Shown piece by piece: positions 10,613 to 22,445 of a stretch of DNA of 64,000 nucleotides. Position numbers and translations under genes: made by a program. Source of the DNA: Brachynemurus nebulosus (taxonomy: Eukaryota > Arthropoda > Insecta > Neuroptera > Myrmeleontidae); NCBI GenBank assembly GCA_035578155.1, contig JAPWDM010000048.1, forward strand, positions 1,889,001-1,953,000, in the 5' to 3' direction. The stretch's first letter is position 1; each line of letters opens with the position of its first letter. A model generated the notes under the pieces. The model ran no database searches. It saw only the letters and a list, made by a program, of their open reading frames with translations, and was not told the DNA's origin.

Positions 10613-11463
10613 TAAGGCGCCAATTGTTAAGTCGTATTTATGTCTCTTTGTATGCTTATCTACAAAAGCTATTCATTTAGAACTAACTTCTAATCTAACT
10701 GTGGATACCTTTATAGCTGCTTTAAAACGGTTTTTTGCACGAAGGGGTATTTGCCACACGTTATTTTCGGACAATGCAACTTCATTCAATTACGAGTTAC
10801 GTGAGTTGTATCAATCCTTTCATTCACAATTGGATTACAACAAACTTATCGACTTTGTATCTGAACATAACGTTCAATGGAAATTTACAGTACCCACTGC
10901 AAGTCATATGGGGGGTCTGTACGAGGCAGGAATCAAAGCTGTTAAAAATTTACTAAAACGTAAATTAAAAACGTGCATTTTACTTTTGAGGAGTTGTCCA
11001 CTTTGTTTGCTCAGATCGAAGCCATATTGAATTCAAGGCCTTTATGTGCTGTTAACGATAATCCCATAACGATCTTATCTGTTTAACTCCCTCTCCTTTC
11101 TTAATTGGTGAACCAATGATCGAACTACCTGAACCAGATCTGTCTCATATTTCAGAGAATAAACTGTCATTATATTAAAAACTTTCTAATATAAAATGTT
11201 AATTTTGAAAGCAGTGGTCCAAACAATACTTGCATGAACTCCAAAATCGTTCAAAATGGCATCAGCCACATGCTAATTTAAAGGAAAACGACATTGTGCT
11301 CGTTAAGGAAGACAATCTTCCACCCCTTAATTGGGTGAAAGCCCGAGTTGTTCAAGTTTTTTATAATAAAACTGACCAGTTAGTTCAATACGCTTTAATA
11401 AAAACGGAAAAGGGCGAGTATCATCGGCCCATTCATAAACTTATCCGACTCAATGTTTCTTAA
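10613..11463 (+). pseudogene. BEL/Pao integrase C-terminal region, frameshifted
   Basis: From 10613 the frame gives SYLCLFVCLSTKAIHLEL, the start of the BEL/Pao integrase core, then SDNATSF (second catalytic Asp) and VPTASHMGGLYEAGIKAVK with the third acidic residue (glutamate, MGGLYE). Near 10970 the frame shifts, and ILNSRPLC appears in another frame. Stops follow, then SPFLIGEP with yet another break, and finally an open stretch (11230-11463) with a WVKARV..VF...D..V.....KT chromo-like integrase tail and a terminal RPIHKLIRL motif. The 5' portion of the element is absent because the errantivirus lies directly upstream. Confidence 0.88.
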
Positions 11464-11584
11464 AAGGATAAGTATGTAATAAGTATGTAAAAGTATGTAA
11501 TTACTATCAATTAATACTTCATAGAATTTAATTTTGTTCACAACTTTGTTCAATTTGTTCCAACTTCCCCCCCCCCCCGGAGGA

Positions 11585-11967
11585 TGTTTCGTAAAACAAA
11601 ATGTTATTCTTTTTCTATTTAACTAATTCCTTTCAAATAAGAATTAATTGTTTGAATGTTGATGTGATATGGTTTCACTGCGCATGCGCGCATAACGGAC
11701 TTAGTGTCCTTTGTTTTTTGTTTAGAGAGACTTTGAATCCGATCACGCTCCAAGACAGACGTCTTGCGAACTAGCCTCTAATGGAGTTGAAACAATTTAC
11801 AGTCCTGTTATAATACATTTTGGTTTTGTGTTGTAGTTATTATTATTATGTGAATCAACTTAATTTGTTTGCAATAGTAAAATAAACAGTTCAGTTTAAA
11901 TCAATAAATATTAGTTAAAATAGTAAACGGTGTTGTGTCTCATTCAATACAAAACCACGCGATTACA
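11585..11967 (+). repeat. Probable 3' LTR of the BEL/Pao element
   Basis: After the integrase stop and a C-rich run ending CGGAGGA, the sequence begins TGTTTCGTAAAAC and ends ACGCGATTACA, giving TG...CA termini and a 383-bp length usual for BEL/Pao LTRs. It contains AATAAA near 11880. No partner LTR exists in the window, so the borders are inferred from position and terminal dinucleotides. Confidence 0.6.
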
Positions 11968-13204
11968 ATTGTTCATTCCTAAGCACAAAGGAAAAGGGAT
12001 TGAAATCATAGTTTAAGTTGCGATTTAAATCATTTAGCTTAACTTTTTTCACTGTTATTAACTTTAATCACGTGTAATTCATACTGACGCTTATGGATCA
12101 TATTGTATAGTAATATAAAATTTTTGTTAAAAGGATAAAAAAGGATTAGACCATTATGGGAACAAAATTTGACGTCAAAATTTTAGTTACTATTTTATCA
12201 CACCCCTGTACTACAAATTTCATCCCCTAAAATTGAACTCCCAGCCACCCCTGTTGGTACAAATTTAAAAACTTTTATATCTCTATATAAATCAATATCT
12301 CTAAAAAAAATTAGTGGTAGTCATCCTTTGCATTTTTTTTGAAGTGAAAACTTCTTTAGCGGCGTTGTACACTTTTTTTGTAATGGGTAAAAAATGTTAA
12401 ACTCGCGTCAGGTCACGTGACCTGATCGAAAATTCGTAAGATCTGATCAAAAATTCGTAAGACGGATGGAAAGTAGACAGTCAGTAGAGCAGACAATAAA
12501 CTGCGTTGTACTCCAATAGCACTAATTTTAAGCCCTATCTCATTAAATATTAATTTTAAAATAGAGATAAAAAAATTTTAAAAAGAGATTCTTGTAGGGA
12601 TTACCGAAGAGAACATTTGTGCAAAATGTGAACTCCCGGAAATGTTTTTTTATATTGTTTAAACAATATTGAAAATTCATAAATAGCGTTTTTTGAGGTT
12701 TCGCCGCTTACGTAGCGAAAACGGTGATAGATACATTAAAAAGTGTTAAGACCTTTTTTGTAGAGAATCGAATTCTCTACAAAAAAGTCAGCGAGGGCAC
12801 CTGTCTATCTTGTACAGGTGAAAAGATACAGCGCTCCAAACGCGCACTCAAAAGTCCACTTTTTCTAGCGTTCCGGCAGGGTGTGCCGTGTACGATAGCG
12901 CAATAAATAAATATTGTATTCTACCACATAAATGATAGTACTTTTATACTGATAATTAAAGCAATTCGTGCAAAATTATTCCCTAACCATTCCAAAATAT
13001 CAAAAATGCACAACGTTAATATTCAAGTTTTCACTTCTGCCGGCACTCCCGGAGTGCAACCCGTCGTTTTTTTTTTTATCTCTAGTCATTTTCAAAATAA
13101 TGAGTATTTTATTCAATATTTCCACAAAAGTTTTTAATTTTTGTTACAAAATTTTTCAAAGAATCGTCCCCATTTATTTTACTTCATAGTTTCATGACAC
13201 TTAA
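11968..13204. other. Non-coding repeat-derived region
   Basis: No credible gene. Text such as CCCAGCCACCCCTGTTG (about 12240) recurs near 23500 as CCAACCACCCCTGTTG, so part of this belongs to a dispersed repeat. A copy of the same family in the opposite direction lies around 23400-23960. A perfect short palindrome is listed separately. Confidence 0.5.
12754..12786. repeat. Perfect 15-bp-arm palindrome
   Basis: TTTTTTGTAGAGAAT, a 3-base centre CGA, then the exact complement. It lies in non-coding repeat DNA. No function can be assigned. Confidence 0.85.
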
Positions 13205-13212
13205 GTAGGTAG

Positions 13213-13808
13213 TAGAGATGAGCTAAACGGTTACTTTCTAATAACTGTTATTGCAATAACAGTTACTGAAAAATAACTGTTATTTATAACAGTTATTATA
13301 ATAACTGGTATGGTATTTGGATATTTTAACATATTGTAAGATATTCGATATGCGTATCTGTTAGTGAAATATGCACAGATCTATAATACTGACGGACACT
13401 AAAGAACATTTTTTGCTTTATTGTACTGCAATATCTGTTCAAATACTTGTCTATACAAGGATTTAGGCTTTATATACACAATTTTAACAATTTTATGGAT
13501 ACAAAATTACAAATACAAATAGATAACTGTACAATAGACAATAGTTCATTTTAAGGGTTTTTTAAATGTGCTACAATAGAAAATGTGTAACTTGCCTGGG
13601 GCGTTATAATTTTGAAATTCTCCGTAGGTGGTTAAAATAAATTACTGTAATCCTTGCTTTCAAATATATTAATATTGACCTATGTTATAGATATTTCCAA
13701 AGGAGTTATTTAAGTAACCAGTTACTTGGTATTTCAGCTATTGACGATAACTGTTATCTTTCTATACTAGTTATAAAATAACAGTTATCGATATATCGAT
13801 CATCTCTA
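13213..13808. mobile_element. hAT-type MITE with 8-bp target duplication
   Basis: Flanked by identical GTAGGTAG copies (13205-13212 and 13809-13816). It begins TAGAGATGA and ends TCATCTCTA. Subterminal sequence is rich in AACAGTTAT/ATAACTGTT repeats near both ends. It is 596 bp with no transposase. Confidence 0.88.
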
Positions 13809-13964
13809 GTAGGTAGTATGATCTAAGATGATTTCCCTTTATAGGCAATTCTTTAACTGAATAAATAATGCGTATTATGACAATTTTTTATGAAAAATTT
13901 TTAAATTTTTCTATAAAAACTGGCAGAGTTGATTCTTCATTGATTTTGTTTTACCGCTTGATAG

Positions 13965-15585
13965 TAGGGATGTATAAAATATATCAATATATCAAAATAT
14001 CGATATTTTTTTTCAAATATATCGATAATTTCTGGCGATACTTTTAGTAGCAATATATCGATATATCGATATTTTTTCAATATTTTTGACTATTTCATGC
14101 TAACTAAGCTAAGCTAACATGAACGAGATGTACGACATGTGGCACATGTATAAATGTACAATTTTACAGTAGATAATTTTCCACATATTATGTATGTCGC
14201 ATACATATATATGGTGTACGCTTGCGCACCAAATTTATTCTGATTTCACTTATTAAGGGAGGAGTTCAAATAAAAAACGCATTTTTTTTATTTATGATTA
14301 TTTTGTTTTTGAAATTTTTTTTCAAATTAGGGATGGTTTCAAATAGAAAATTTTGTTTTTGAAACATTCATTACTCTTCCCTGTATGGGGAGGGGGTTCT
14401 CTTTCACAAGTTTTTAAGCGTTTACAAGGAACGCCATATCTCAAAAAGTAATGAATATTTTTTAAATATTTTTTCATTATTTTACTCCTAAGAGACCTGC
14501 CCATAAAGCTGAGTATGGGTTTCAGGAAACTTTAAAAATTAACTATAAAATTATAATCCCAAAGTTCTAAAAATTATAAAACACAATTTTTATTAAAAAA
14601 AAAAAAAAATATTTAAAAATAGTTACAATTGTTCAAATGGAAAGAGCATACTCCACTTTATGCGCAATATGTTTATGAACAAAATTAAAAATAAATTAAG
14701 TCGCTCTCTTTTCTAGAACTTGAGATATGATTTTCCTTGTCGGGAAAAGCACAAGTTTCGGGAAACGGTAAAAAACAAAAATAATAACAAAAGAAGCGGT
14801 TTACTCACTGTTTATTAAAACGTCTATAAAGGCATACAAAAAAAAGAACATTATCTCAATGGATACCAAAACTAAATATTACTGATCAAATCGCGAGGGG
14901 GGGGGGGACGAGCGTTGTCTGCAAAGGAGCAGCAACTTGGCTGTGCAGTGGCTCACAAATAAATATTTTTCTACTAAAAAAAATTTTTTTGACCATGTTT
15001 TATATATCACCGTGTTTGTAAAGAACCACAGGACGAAATAAAAACAAAAAACGAGATTAAAAAAAATTAGTTTATTAGCCGTTTCTGGCGTGAACTCCCC
15101 CCTTAAAATTAGATGTCAGATATTAAATGCAGTTTATTTAAGTCTGAAAACTTTTCAATGATGCTAAAAAAATGGTCTTTTAACATCATCACATCATGAC
15201 GGTCATAATCTATAATGAGAAAACACCCAACCGGTACACTATTTTGACAGTTAAAATCGCTAATATCGCTAATATACCTACTTATACTTTATGTGGAATT
15301 GTTGACGTCGTATGACGTGGTGTGTGAGTTAGTAAGGTTTAACTTGACATCTTATGATGTCAGTGACCGTCAAGGTGTTTGAACAAAACTATCTAAAAAG
15401 TCACTAATATCAAGATTATTTAGTAAATTATATTGTTTAAAAAATTTCTCTACCTCAGTAATGTAAAAAAAACGATATATCGATATATAGATATTTTTTT
15501 TCGATATATCATTGTACGATACTGATATTTTTTAAAAATATCGATACTATAAATATCGACACTTTTAAAAATATTAACATCCCTA
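13965..15585. mobile_element. Non-autonomous hAT-like element carrying a nested MITE
   Basis: Termini are TAGGGATGTATAAAATAT on the left and ATATTAACATCCCTA on the right, flanked by CTTGATAG (13957-13964) and TTTGATAG (15586-15593), an 8-bp duplication with one change. Subterminal regions are full of ATATCGATATATCGAT-type repeats. A TTAA-flanked element is inserted at 14257-15102. The interrupted host repeat resumes at 15586 and matches the inverted family near 23870-23960. Confidence 0.85.
14257..15102. mobile_element. piggyBac-like MITE (TTAA target) nested in the hAT-like element
   Basis: TTAA copies at 14253-14256 and 15103-15106 flank inverted ends GGGAGGAGTTCA and TGAACTCCCCCC. It is 846 bp and non-coding; the short frame at 14322-14504 is not convincing as a protein. 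TTAA duplications are the hallmark of the piggyBac superfamily. Confidence 0.8.
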
Positions 15586-15901
15586 TTTGATAGTACTTGA
15601 CTAGTACTATCCTTAGAAATTTAAAACGTCCAAATCGGTTTATAAGCTTCTTCAAAAACGGCGGTTGAATTTTACGATTATAAAATAAATTTACTTCTAA
15701 AACGACGGGTTCAGGTAAACGAATTTAGGTACGTTACTTTCTCATTTAAAGTACTATTACTCAGTGTTATTTTCGTCTTTCCTATTGCAATATTGATTTG
15801 AAGAAAAACAAGAAAAATTCTTTTAAGTAGTTTACACATGAGTCAGTTTGGTAGCGGAAGTGACATTGAAGGTAATGTAACTCCATTTCAGGACACTAAC
15901 G

Positions 15902-15959
15902 AGTTTTAATCCCATTCCTAGTTTAACTAAGAGTAAAAACTAGGAATGGGATTAAAACT
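15902..15959. repeat. Perfect 23-bp stem-loop downstream of the PGRP gene
   Basis: Left arm 15902-15924 and right arm 15937-15959 are exact complements over 23 bp with a 12-base loop. It lies 335 bp past the PGRP stop codon. A perfect stem may be a small foldback insertion; animal microRNA precursors usually carry mismatches and longer stems. Confidence 0.85.
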
Positions 15960-16293
15960 GTTAAATTGGACAGGATTTGACAATTTTTCTCGTGTCTGGG
16001 AGCGAGTAACAATGGAAAATTAATTTTGAGACTGAGCTTGAATCGGACAAAAAAATTACTCCCGGCGACGTATAAAAATATATGAAAATGAGGAAAATGT
16101 GAATCTAATATTAAATTACACTGATAATTTATTAAAATTTTATTTTAATATTAAAAACAATTTAGTGACTAGATTTGTAAGTATAACGCAATAAATATTT
16201 TTCGTTAATTAGATATCAACTTATTAATTCTAAATATTAGTTTATGAATTTTGAAAAATAATTAGTACAAACATATTAAAGATTTCAAAAAAA

Positions 16294-19200
16294 TTATCTT
16301 ATATGAAACGTATGAGTCCAGTGTGGTAAGTTTTGTATTTTGCGAAATAGTTCGTCACCAGGACTTTCTGTATTTGTTACTTGGCGTTGCCCTACTAATT
16401 TGTAATCATGTTTTAACACTTCCAAGTACTCAGCACAATCTAATAATTTTTCCAAAGCCAGCATTTGATCTGATGTTGGATTTTTTCCTATAACAATAAG
16501 AATAACAGTACGTTAAAATCCTTAATGAATTTATACTTATAAATTTTTGTAACTGATCATTACTTGAAAAAGTTCCAATCATCCCGATACCTATAGATCT
16601 TGTATTATATCCTTTGGTATGTGTACCAATGCGATCAAAACCAACACCTTCATAAATTTCACCGTCACCGCTAATTAAAAAGCTGCAATATTTACAAGAA
16701 AATTAGAAATTTTCCCAGTAATTGTAGGAGATCTGACTTAGTTACTTACTTATACGCAATGTCATTGAAATGCTTTTTGTCCATATGATAATTTTGCATA
16801 CTGCGAATTTTTTCTGAACACTCTTTAACTGAAAAGCATTCGCCAGTTACGGTATGTCCTACGATAGCTAAGTCTACTGGTTGCTGGAGTAAACGTTTTT
16901 CAATGGGTGGTCGAGCTTCCCAAATAGATCGACTATTTATAACTGGACAGATATTAGCTGCAATAAAATTTCAAAATTATAACTAATAATATATTCAAAA
17001 TAATAACTAATATATATTAAAATTAAAAAGAATTCCAAAGTTAATAATAATTTAAATCTATTAACTTTTTATATCGGTACACCCATTATAATATCTATAA
17101 ATTTTTGCAGTATTAAATAAACTTTAGTAGCAAAACATGGTTAGCAGTGTAAATAATTTTGGTTAGTTATTTCATCCTACAGTGGCAGTGCTAAAATTAG
17201 GTAGGGTTGACCAGGGTAATTGTGAATTGGGGCAATTGTGAACGGCGCCTATAATTTCTAAAATAACATTAATATTGTTAAAAATCAACTCTTAGTATGT
17301 TTTTCTGTCCTTTCTTAATACGCTATTAAAATTTGATAACAATTCTCCAAGTATTAGTATCTTTTTTTTTTTTATTTTTGAAAAAACCCTTGCAAAATTT
17401 TGTGTATCTTACTTCAACCAATCCTCAAAAAAATTTTTTTAAATACATTTTATTTTTTTAAAAGGTGAGAAATCATTAAAAGTACTTCTAAAGAAGTCGT
17501 CTAAACCCTGACAGGGTTTCTTATTAACTGCTAAAGAAATTGAACAATTTATTAGCAATTCACAATTACCCCATGATTTTAAAAATGTGGGGTAATTGTG
17601 AACGTCATTTACAAATACCCCCGTTCGGTCAAAAATTTCTAAATCTTTGTAAATGTGGAGAATTTGAGTTGGGTTTTTCTCTGATGTACCTCACTTCTCT
17701 TGTAATCTATTCTAAATAATTTTTCTGATGGCATTTACATTTACCCCAAAATTTATAAGATTTGCAAAACCGCACCGGCGAAATGTGAATAGCTTATAAA
17801 ATTTTTGTTTTTCATACGAATTTGTTCAAAATTTATGTGGTGCATCCCGAATAATGTAGAATTAAAAATAAATCAACCATAATGTGATATATAAAATAAA
17901 AAAATACTTAAAACAACGCTTTTTTCTCAATTCATGAAAATCCATTCACAAGTACCCCGGTTAACCCTACTTGAGCAAAAGATTAAATAAATATTCAGTG
18001 CAACTATTATTTCGTTAATAAAATAATTAAATGGTCAGTGAAATTACTAGTGTTCTTCTACACAACAATAGTGACAGGATCGTTTATAAAGCAGAAAAAA
18101 TTGGAGAATTTTTTCGTCAATAATTTATGACAGTTCTTTTCTTTTAAATGCTATTTTTGAAACGACCAATATTGGACGTCCACCATTTTGTCGATTTTCG
18201 TTCAAATAAAATAAGGGACGTCGATTTTGTAGCTATTCTTGTATAGAAAAACATTAAAATTTCAGACCAATCTGTTAAATAATTTTTAAATTATCGTATA
18301 TGCCGATTACTAAAATGTTTTGTGAAATACACATTTAAATTTTTCACAAAGTGTAGACCCATTATAGTATTTAGTACTATAATCGTTTATAAAAATAATT
18401 ATTTGGAATTTTTCTCTAATAAGATTTTCAGAGAATATTGTTATTGAAATATAATACTTTTCAATAGGATACTTTCTAGAAAGTAGATTTTTTCAACTCA
18501 GAAGAGTGTAACGTATTATTAATTGCACAATTAATACTATTTTATTAATATTTATTCCAGGCAACTTTTTCTCCTCTGTTCTTTAAATATTAATAATTTC
18601 CATTAAAGATTCTTTCAAAAAATGGCACAGTATTTTTTCAGCTTCAAATGACCAATGATATGTAACAATGTAACAACTAAGGCATCTTTTAACACCTATT
18701 GCTTGTATATCAATTCACGGCAATCTTAAAAGGGGCCAAAAAAGTAAAAAAATTGTTATTTGTAACCTATTTCTTTTATTCTGCATATTACAATAACAGA
18801 CAAAGATAGATTCTAACTAACAGAGATGCACTCAGAGTGAAATTTGGGATTTTGATGAAACTTCGCTGGTGTGTAGAATACGCAAAAATAATGGACCCGT
18901 ATTTTTTTTTATCGGCCATCTTCCACGTTTACAGTTGGGGGTTCAAATCGTCTTTCTTAAGATATCTCGAAAACTATAAGAGATAGAGGAAAACTTAAAA
19001 CTGACGAAATGTTTCTCTTTAAAAGACCTATTCACCTGCATAGGTTAAACCAGGTTTGAGTTCATAAGAGAGGCTGGAGGGGTGAAAATGAGGGTAAAAT
19101 TTCTTGTACAGCCTGAATGGTTCAATGTATCAAATTTTTGCTATCATAAATAGAAATAGCACGAAAAATTAGGGGGTACATGTTTTTGCCTTTTTTCGAA

Positions 19201-20758
19201 ATATGTTTAGTATCCAAGCCATATAAGGAAGAAAAAGATAGGGTAGATTATAATGTATTATTATTTATTGATTGCAAATACGTTCAAGATTTTTTTATTC
19301 TTATGTTTATTTTCATCATGAAAATGTAAATTTTTACTTTCCGATAATGATTCATGTATTTTTCAGTACTTACTTAATTGGTTATTTAGCTATGTGTATA
19401 TAATGTTACTCACCTTGGATATTTTTATACCTATTTTTACCAAAATTCTGTAGTCTGTAAGTGTCAATGAATGTTCAACAAGAAACAATAATCTTCCGTT
19501 CAACAACTGCCTTTATCTTCTTACAAATTCGTTTTTAACCAAATAAACGCGGTTTATTTTTTTCTCAAGATTCAAACTATTTTTCGTATTCTTTTTGTAT
19601 GTTTTATAGGAACCCTATTTCCCAAATCGCAAAACTTATTACAAAGCACTTGAACAGTGAGCGAAAGAGATTATTGCTTCATGTCGAGCATTCATTAACA
19701 CAAGCACAGTGAACTTTAACTTTCACAGAAATAGGTATAAAAAGTTTATCGAATATGAGTAACCAAATGTACACATGGCTAAATTACCAATTATGTTAGT
19801 ACTGAAAAACATATGAATCATTATCGGAAAGTAAAAATTTACATTTTCATAATGAAAATAAACAAAAAAATATAGAACGTACTTGCAATCAATAAATAAT
19901 AATACAATATAATCTACCCTATCTTTTTTTTCCTTATATGGTTTGGATACCAAACATATTTTGAGAAAACGAAAACACACGTATCCCCTAATTTTTCGTG
20001 TTATTTCTATTTATAAGAGCAAAAATTTGATACATTGAACCATTCAGGCTGTACAAGAAAATTTACCCCAATTCACACCCCTCCAGTCCCTCTTATGAAC
20101 CCAGACCTGGTTTAACCTACACAGGTGAATAGGTCTTTTAAAGAGTAACATTTCGTTAATTTAAAATTTTCCTCTATCTCTTATAGTTTTCGAGATATCT
20201 TAAGCAATACGATTTGAACTCCAACTTTAGGGACTGGTTTCACCCCGTAAACGTGGACGATGACCGATAAAAAAAATACGGACCCCTTAGTTTTCCTATT
20301 CTACACACCAGTGAAGTTTCATCAAAATCCCGAATTTCACTCTGGGTGCATCTCCTTGTAAGGCGATCTTGGATCGAATGTGTTTAGTTCACGGACAAGC
20401 AATAATATATTTTTCTCTGCCAGCTATATGTAAAATCGAATATAGACGTTAGATTTATAAATTTGATTTTTAAGAATAATTGGGAATTTTAGCAGTTGAA
20501 CATAAAGCTTTGTTTCCCAACTTGTACATAATTTGACTTTATGAACACGCCTTTTTTTATTGGTTTTGCTCGCAAGTTCGCTCAGCCATAAACGCGTCTC
20601 ATACATCAAGTTCTTAATTATATACTTGTTGCAAAAATAGCTATAAAAAATTTTAAAAAATGTTGTTACTCACTTGGATATATTGTTCGTGATTCAATGT
20701 TTTTGGTCAATGACACTATGATTAAAAACGAACAGATTAATACCACTTTGAAATTCAT
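16294..20758 (-). CDS. Peptidoglycan recognition protein, secreted, predicted non-catalytic
   Basis: Four coding exons give 201 aa: exon 1 20674-20758, exon 2 16750-16957, exon 3 16564-16682, exon 4 16294-16487. All introns have GT..AG borders and the phases join exactly. Residues 1-23 are a signal peptide (MNFKVVLICSFLIIVSL). The PGRP domain spans about 32-195 and shows ICPVINSRSIWEARPP, the conserved Cys69/Cys75 pair, the IRSMQNYHM helix, FNDIAYNFLISGDGEIYEG and YNTRSIGIGMIGTF. In amidase PGRPs zinc is held by His, Tyr, His and Cys; here the positions are Gly62, Tyr97, Gln171 and Ser179, so cleavage is not expected and a receptor role in Toll/Imd-type signalling is the likely function. Intron 1 (16958-20673) holds a MITE and a long inverted repeat. 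TATA-like and kappaB-like sequences lie upstream. Subtype cannot be fixed without a tree. Confidence 0.93.
17204..17967. mobile_element. TA-flanked MITE in PGRP intron 1
   Basis: Inverted ends GGGTTGACCAGGGTAATTGT (left) and the complement of GGGTTAACCGGGGTACTTGT (right) are bounded by TA at 17202-17203 and 17968-17969. The motif GGGGTAATTGTGAA also recurs internally near 17590. 764 bp, non-coding. TA flanks suggest Tc1/mariner-type mobilisation, but the superfamily is not certain. Confidence 0.75.
18823..20354. repeat. 1.5-kb inverted repeat (foldback) in PGRP intron 1
   Basis: The left arm (about 18823-19440) and right arm (about 19730-20354) are imperfect complements along their whole length of roughly 620 bp, with a spacer near 290 bp. 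Matching landmarks are GAGATGCACTCAGAGTGAAA against the complement of TTTCACTCTGGGTGCATCTC, and GCCTGAATGGTTCAATGTATC against GATACATTGAACCATTCAGGC. The apparent 85-aa minus frame at 19723-19980 is part of the right arm, not a gene. Transcription of the PGRP gene would place both arms in one RNA. Confidence 0.92.
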
Positions 20759-20868
20759 TTTAAATAACTGAAGAGTAGAGTTAATAATACAACAATAAAA
20801 ATATAACAATGTAAATGAATTTTCCGTTGATACTGATACTGTAATGTTTTTAAGGTCTCTTGTTAACA

Positions 20869-20876
20869 TATTTATA
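20869..20876 (-). promoter_or_regulatory. TATA-like box upstream of the PGRP start
   Basis: The minus strand reads GTATAAATATG about 110 bp upstream of the ATG at 20758. ACAGT and TCAGT initiator-like motifs follow about 36 and 42 bases downstream of its first T, slightly farther than usual. The transcription start is inferred, not shown. Confidence 0.4.
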
Positions 20877-20964
20877 CTTCTGCAAATTAATCACTATTAT
20901 TTTGATAACAATAGTTATTTACAGATTTTGAAAAGAATTGATATTTTTCTGATATAATACGTTT

Positions 20965-20974
20965 GTTTTTCCCC
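20965..20974 (-). promoter_or_regulatory. kappaB-like site upstream of the PGRP gene
   Basis: The minus strand reads GGGGAAAAAC about 90 bp upstream of the TATA-like box. It resembles Rel/NF-kappaB sites of insect immune promoters (GGG followed by an A/T-rich part). Single occurrences of such short motifs are expected by chance in AT-rich DNA. Confidence 0.3.
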
Positions 20975-21116
20975 TAAACCTACGCATAATAATGTTATTC
21001 ATAATGTTATTATCAATAAAATTCCATTACGGAAACGCAGCGCCATATTCATTTCCTCGCTGATAAGGGTTGTCATTTAAAAATAAATGGTTGTATAATT
21101 TTGCTTTTTTTTTTCT

Positions 21117-21190
21117 TTAATTAGATTTTATGATATTTTTAAAAGCAGTAAATTTTAATTAGATTTTATGATATTTTTAAAAGCAGTAAA
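21117..21190. repeat. 38-bp unit duplicated in tandem
   Basis: TTAATTAGATTTTATGATAT and the rest of its unit occur twice with a 38-bp offset. This is a simple local duplication. Confidence 0.9.
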
Positions 21191-22445
21191 TCTTTTTTAA
21201 GCATAAAATTTTATTAATAAACTATCTGTTTCAAAAATATTAAAAAAAATATTATTTTTTTTATTTTTATTATTTTTATTATTATTTTTTTTTTTGCATA
21301 AATATGCATATACATGTATGCCTAGCTTAGACAGAACAAGTCATAAGTAATGGACCAAATTGTAACTGTACGTTCAAAAGGCAAAAAATAATATTTTACT
21401 TAACAATAATTCTGTCTAAGATCGTTTCTTCGGTGAGCTACAAAGTTGGAAAAATAAAAAATGTTTTTGTTAATAAACTAGTAGTCTTTTTAGATATAGG
21501 TGAGGGCTTCCTTTTGTAGCAACAAACAACAATATGTGTTAGGGTACGGTGACATCAAAATTGAGGATAAATTAAAAATTTGAACAATATAAAATATTAA
21601 TCACTTAGCAGTGTTCAACTGACCACTGGCGTTTGTTTCACCTTACAACCTTTACAAATTTACTTACAGTCAAGGCATTTCCGTTTTCACTCTGGCATTA
21701 CAGATTTCAATACGCTCTTACGGAGAGTTACCCTCGCTATGGAAGTTTTCACTTCAAAAACAGACTTCCGGAGAATTTTTCATTTCCTTCATAAAATATT
21801 ATTTTTTCTCCTGCGTCGATAATTTTCCCTTGTTGCGCCCTTTTAGCGAATTTCCAGAATGGAATTCAGCTATTACAGCCACTGTCATAACGCGATATAT
21901 AATGTCACAATGTATGGCTAGGATAAACGCCGAAACTACGAAACTACTGAACCGATTTTGATCAAATTTGGTAATTATCTGTAATCTGGGATCGAACTTA
22001 AAAGATAGGATAGTTTTTATCTCAGTTATTGACCTTAATATTTCTTTTTCGCAAATTAAATGTTTTAATAATAATATACTATTTTGTACTTAGAATCTAT
22101 ATAAATCTGAAAATATACATACGTATGTTTGTTATTGATTTTTGTTTCCATAGTTTCAAAGTATGCATTGGCAAAAATTTGTACATCTTTTACAACTGAC
22201 ATAAATTAATAAAAAATTTTACTATTTACTTAAACAAATATTAATGTAAATTTTAAAAAAAAAATGTTTTCGTAGAAAAAATATGGTGTAAAATACGTGA
22301 GAAATAAGCCATTTTTTTCCCACTTGTTGTACAATATACTATTATTATTATAGTGTGTATTGTGTTATAATTGTGTAGTGTATCTAAAACCGTCAATATG
22401 GGAATCTGTGGAAAAATCTCCGAGTGTGAAAATTAAATATATTAA
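21191..22445. other. Non-coding region
   Basis: No supported gene. There are A/T runs (about 21236-21300) and a stretch at 21925-22030 of the type CTACTGAACCGATTTTGATC, common in dispersed insect repeats. Confidence 0.5.

Noticed and set aside
19380..19445. A second splice-donor-like CCAAGGTGAGTAAC on the minus strand, similar to the end of PGRP exon 1
   Set aside because: It lies at the inner edge of the intronic inverted repeat; any exon ending there would break the phase needed to join exon 2.
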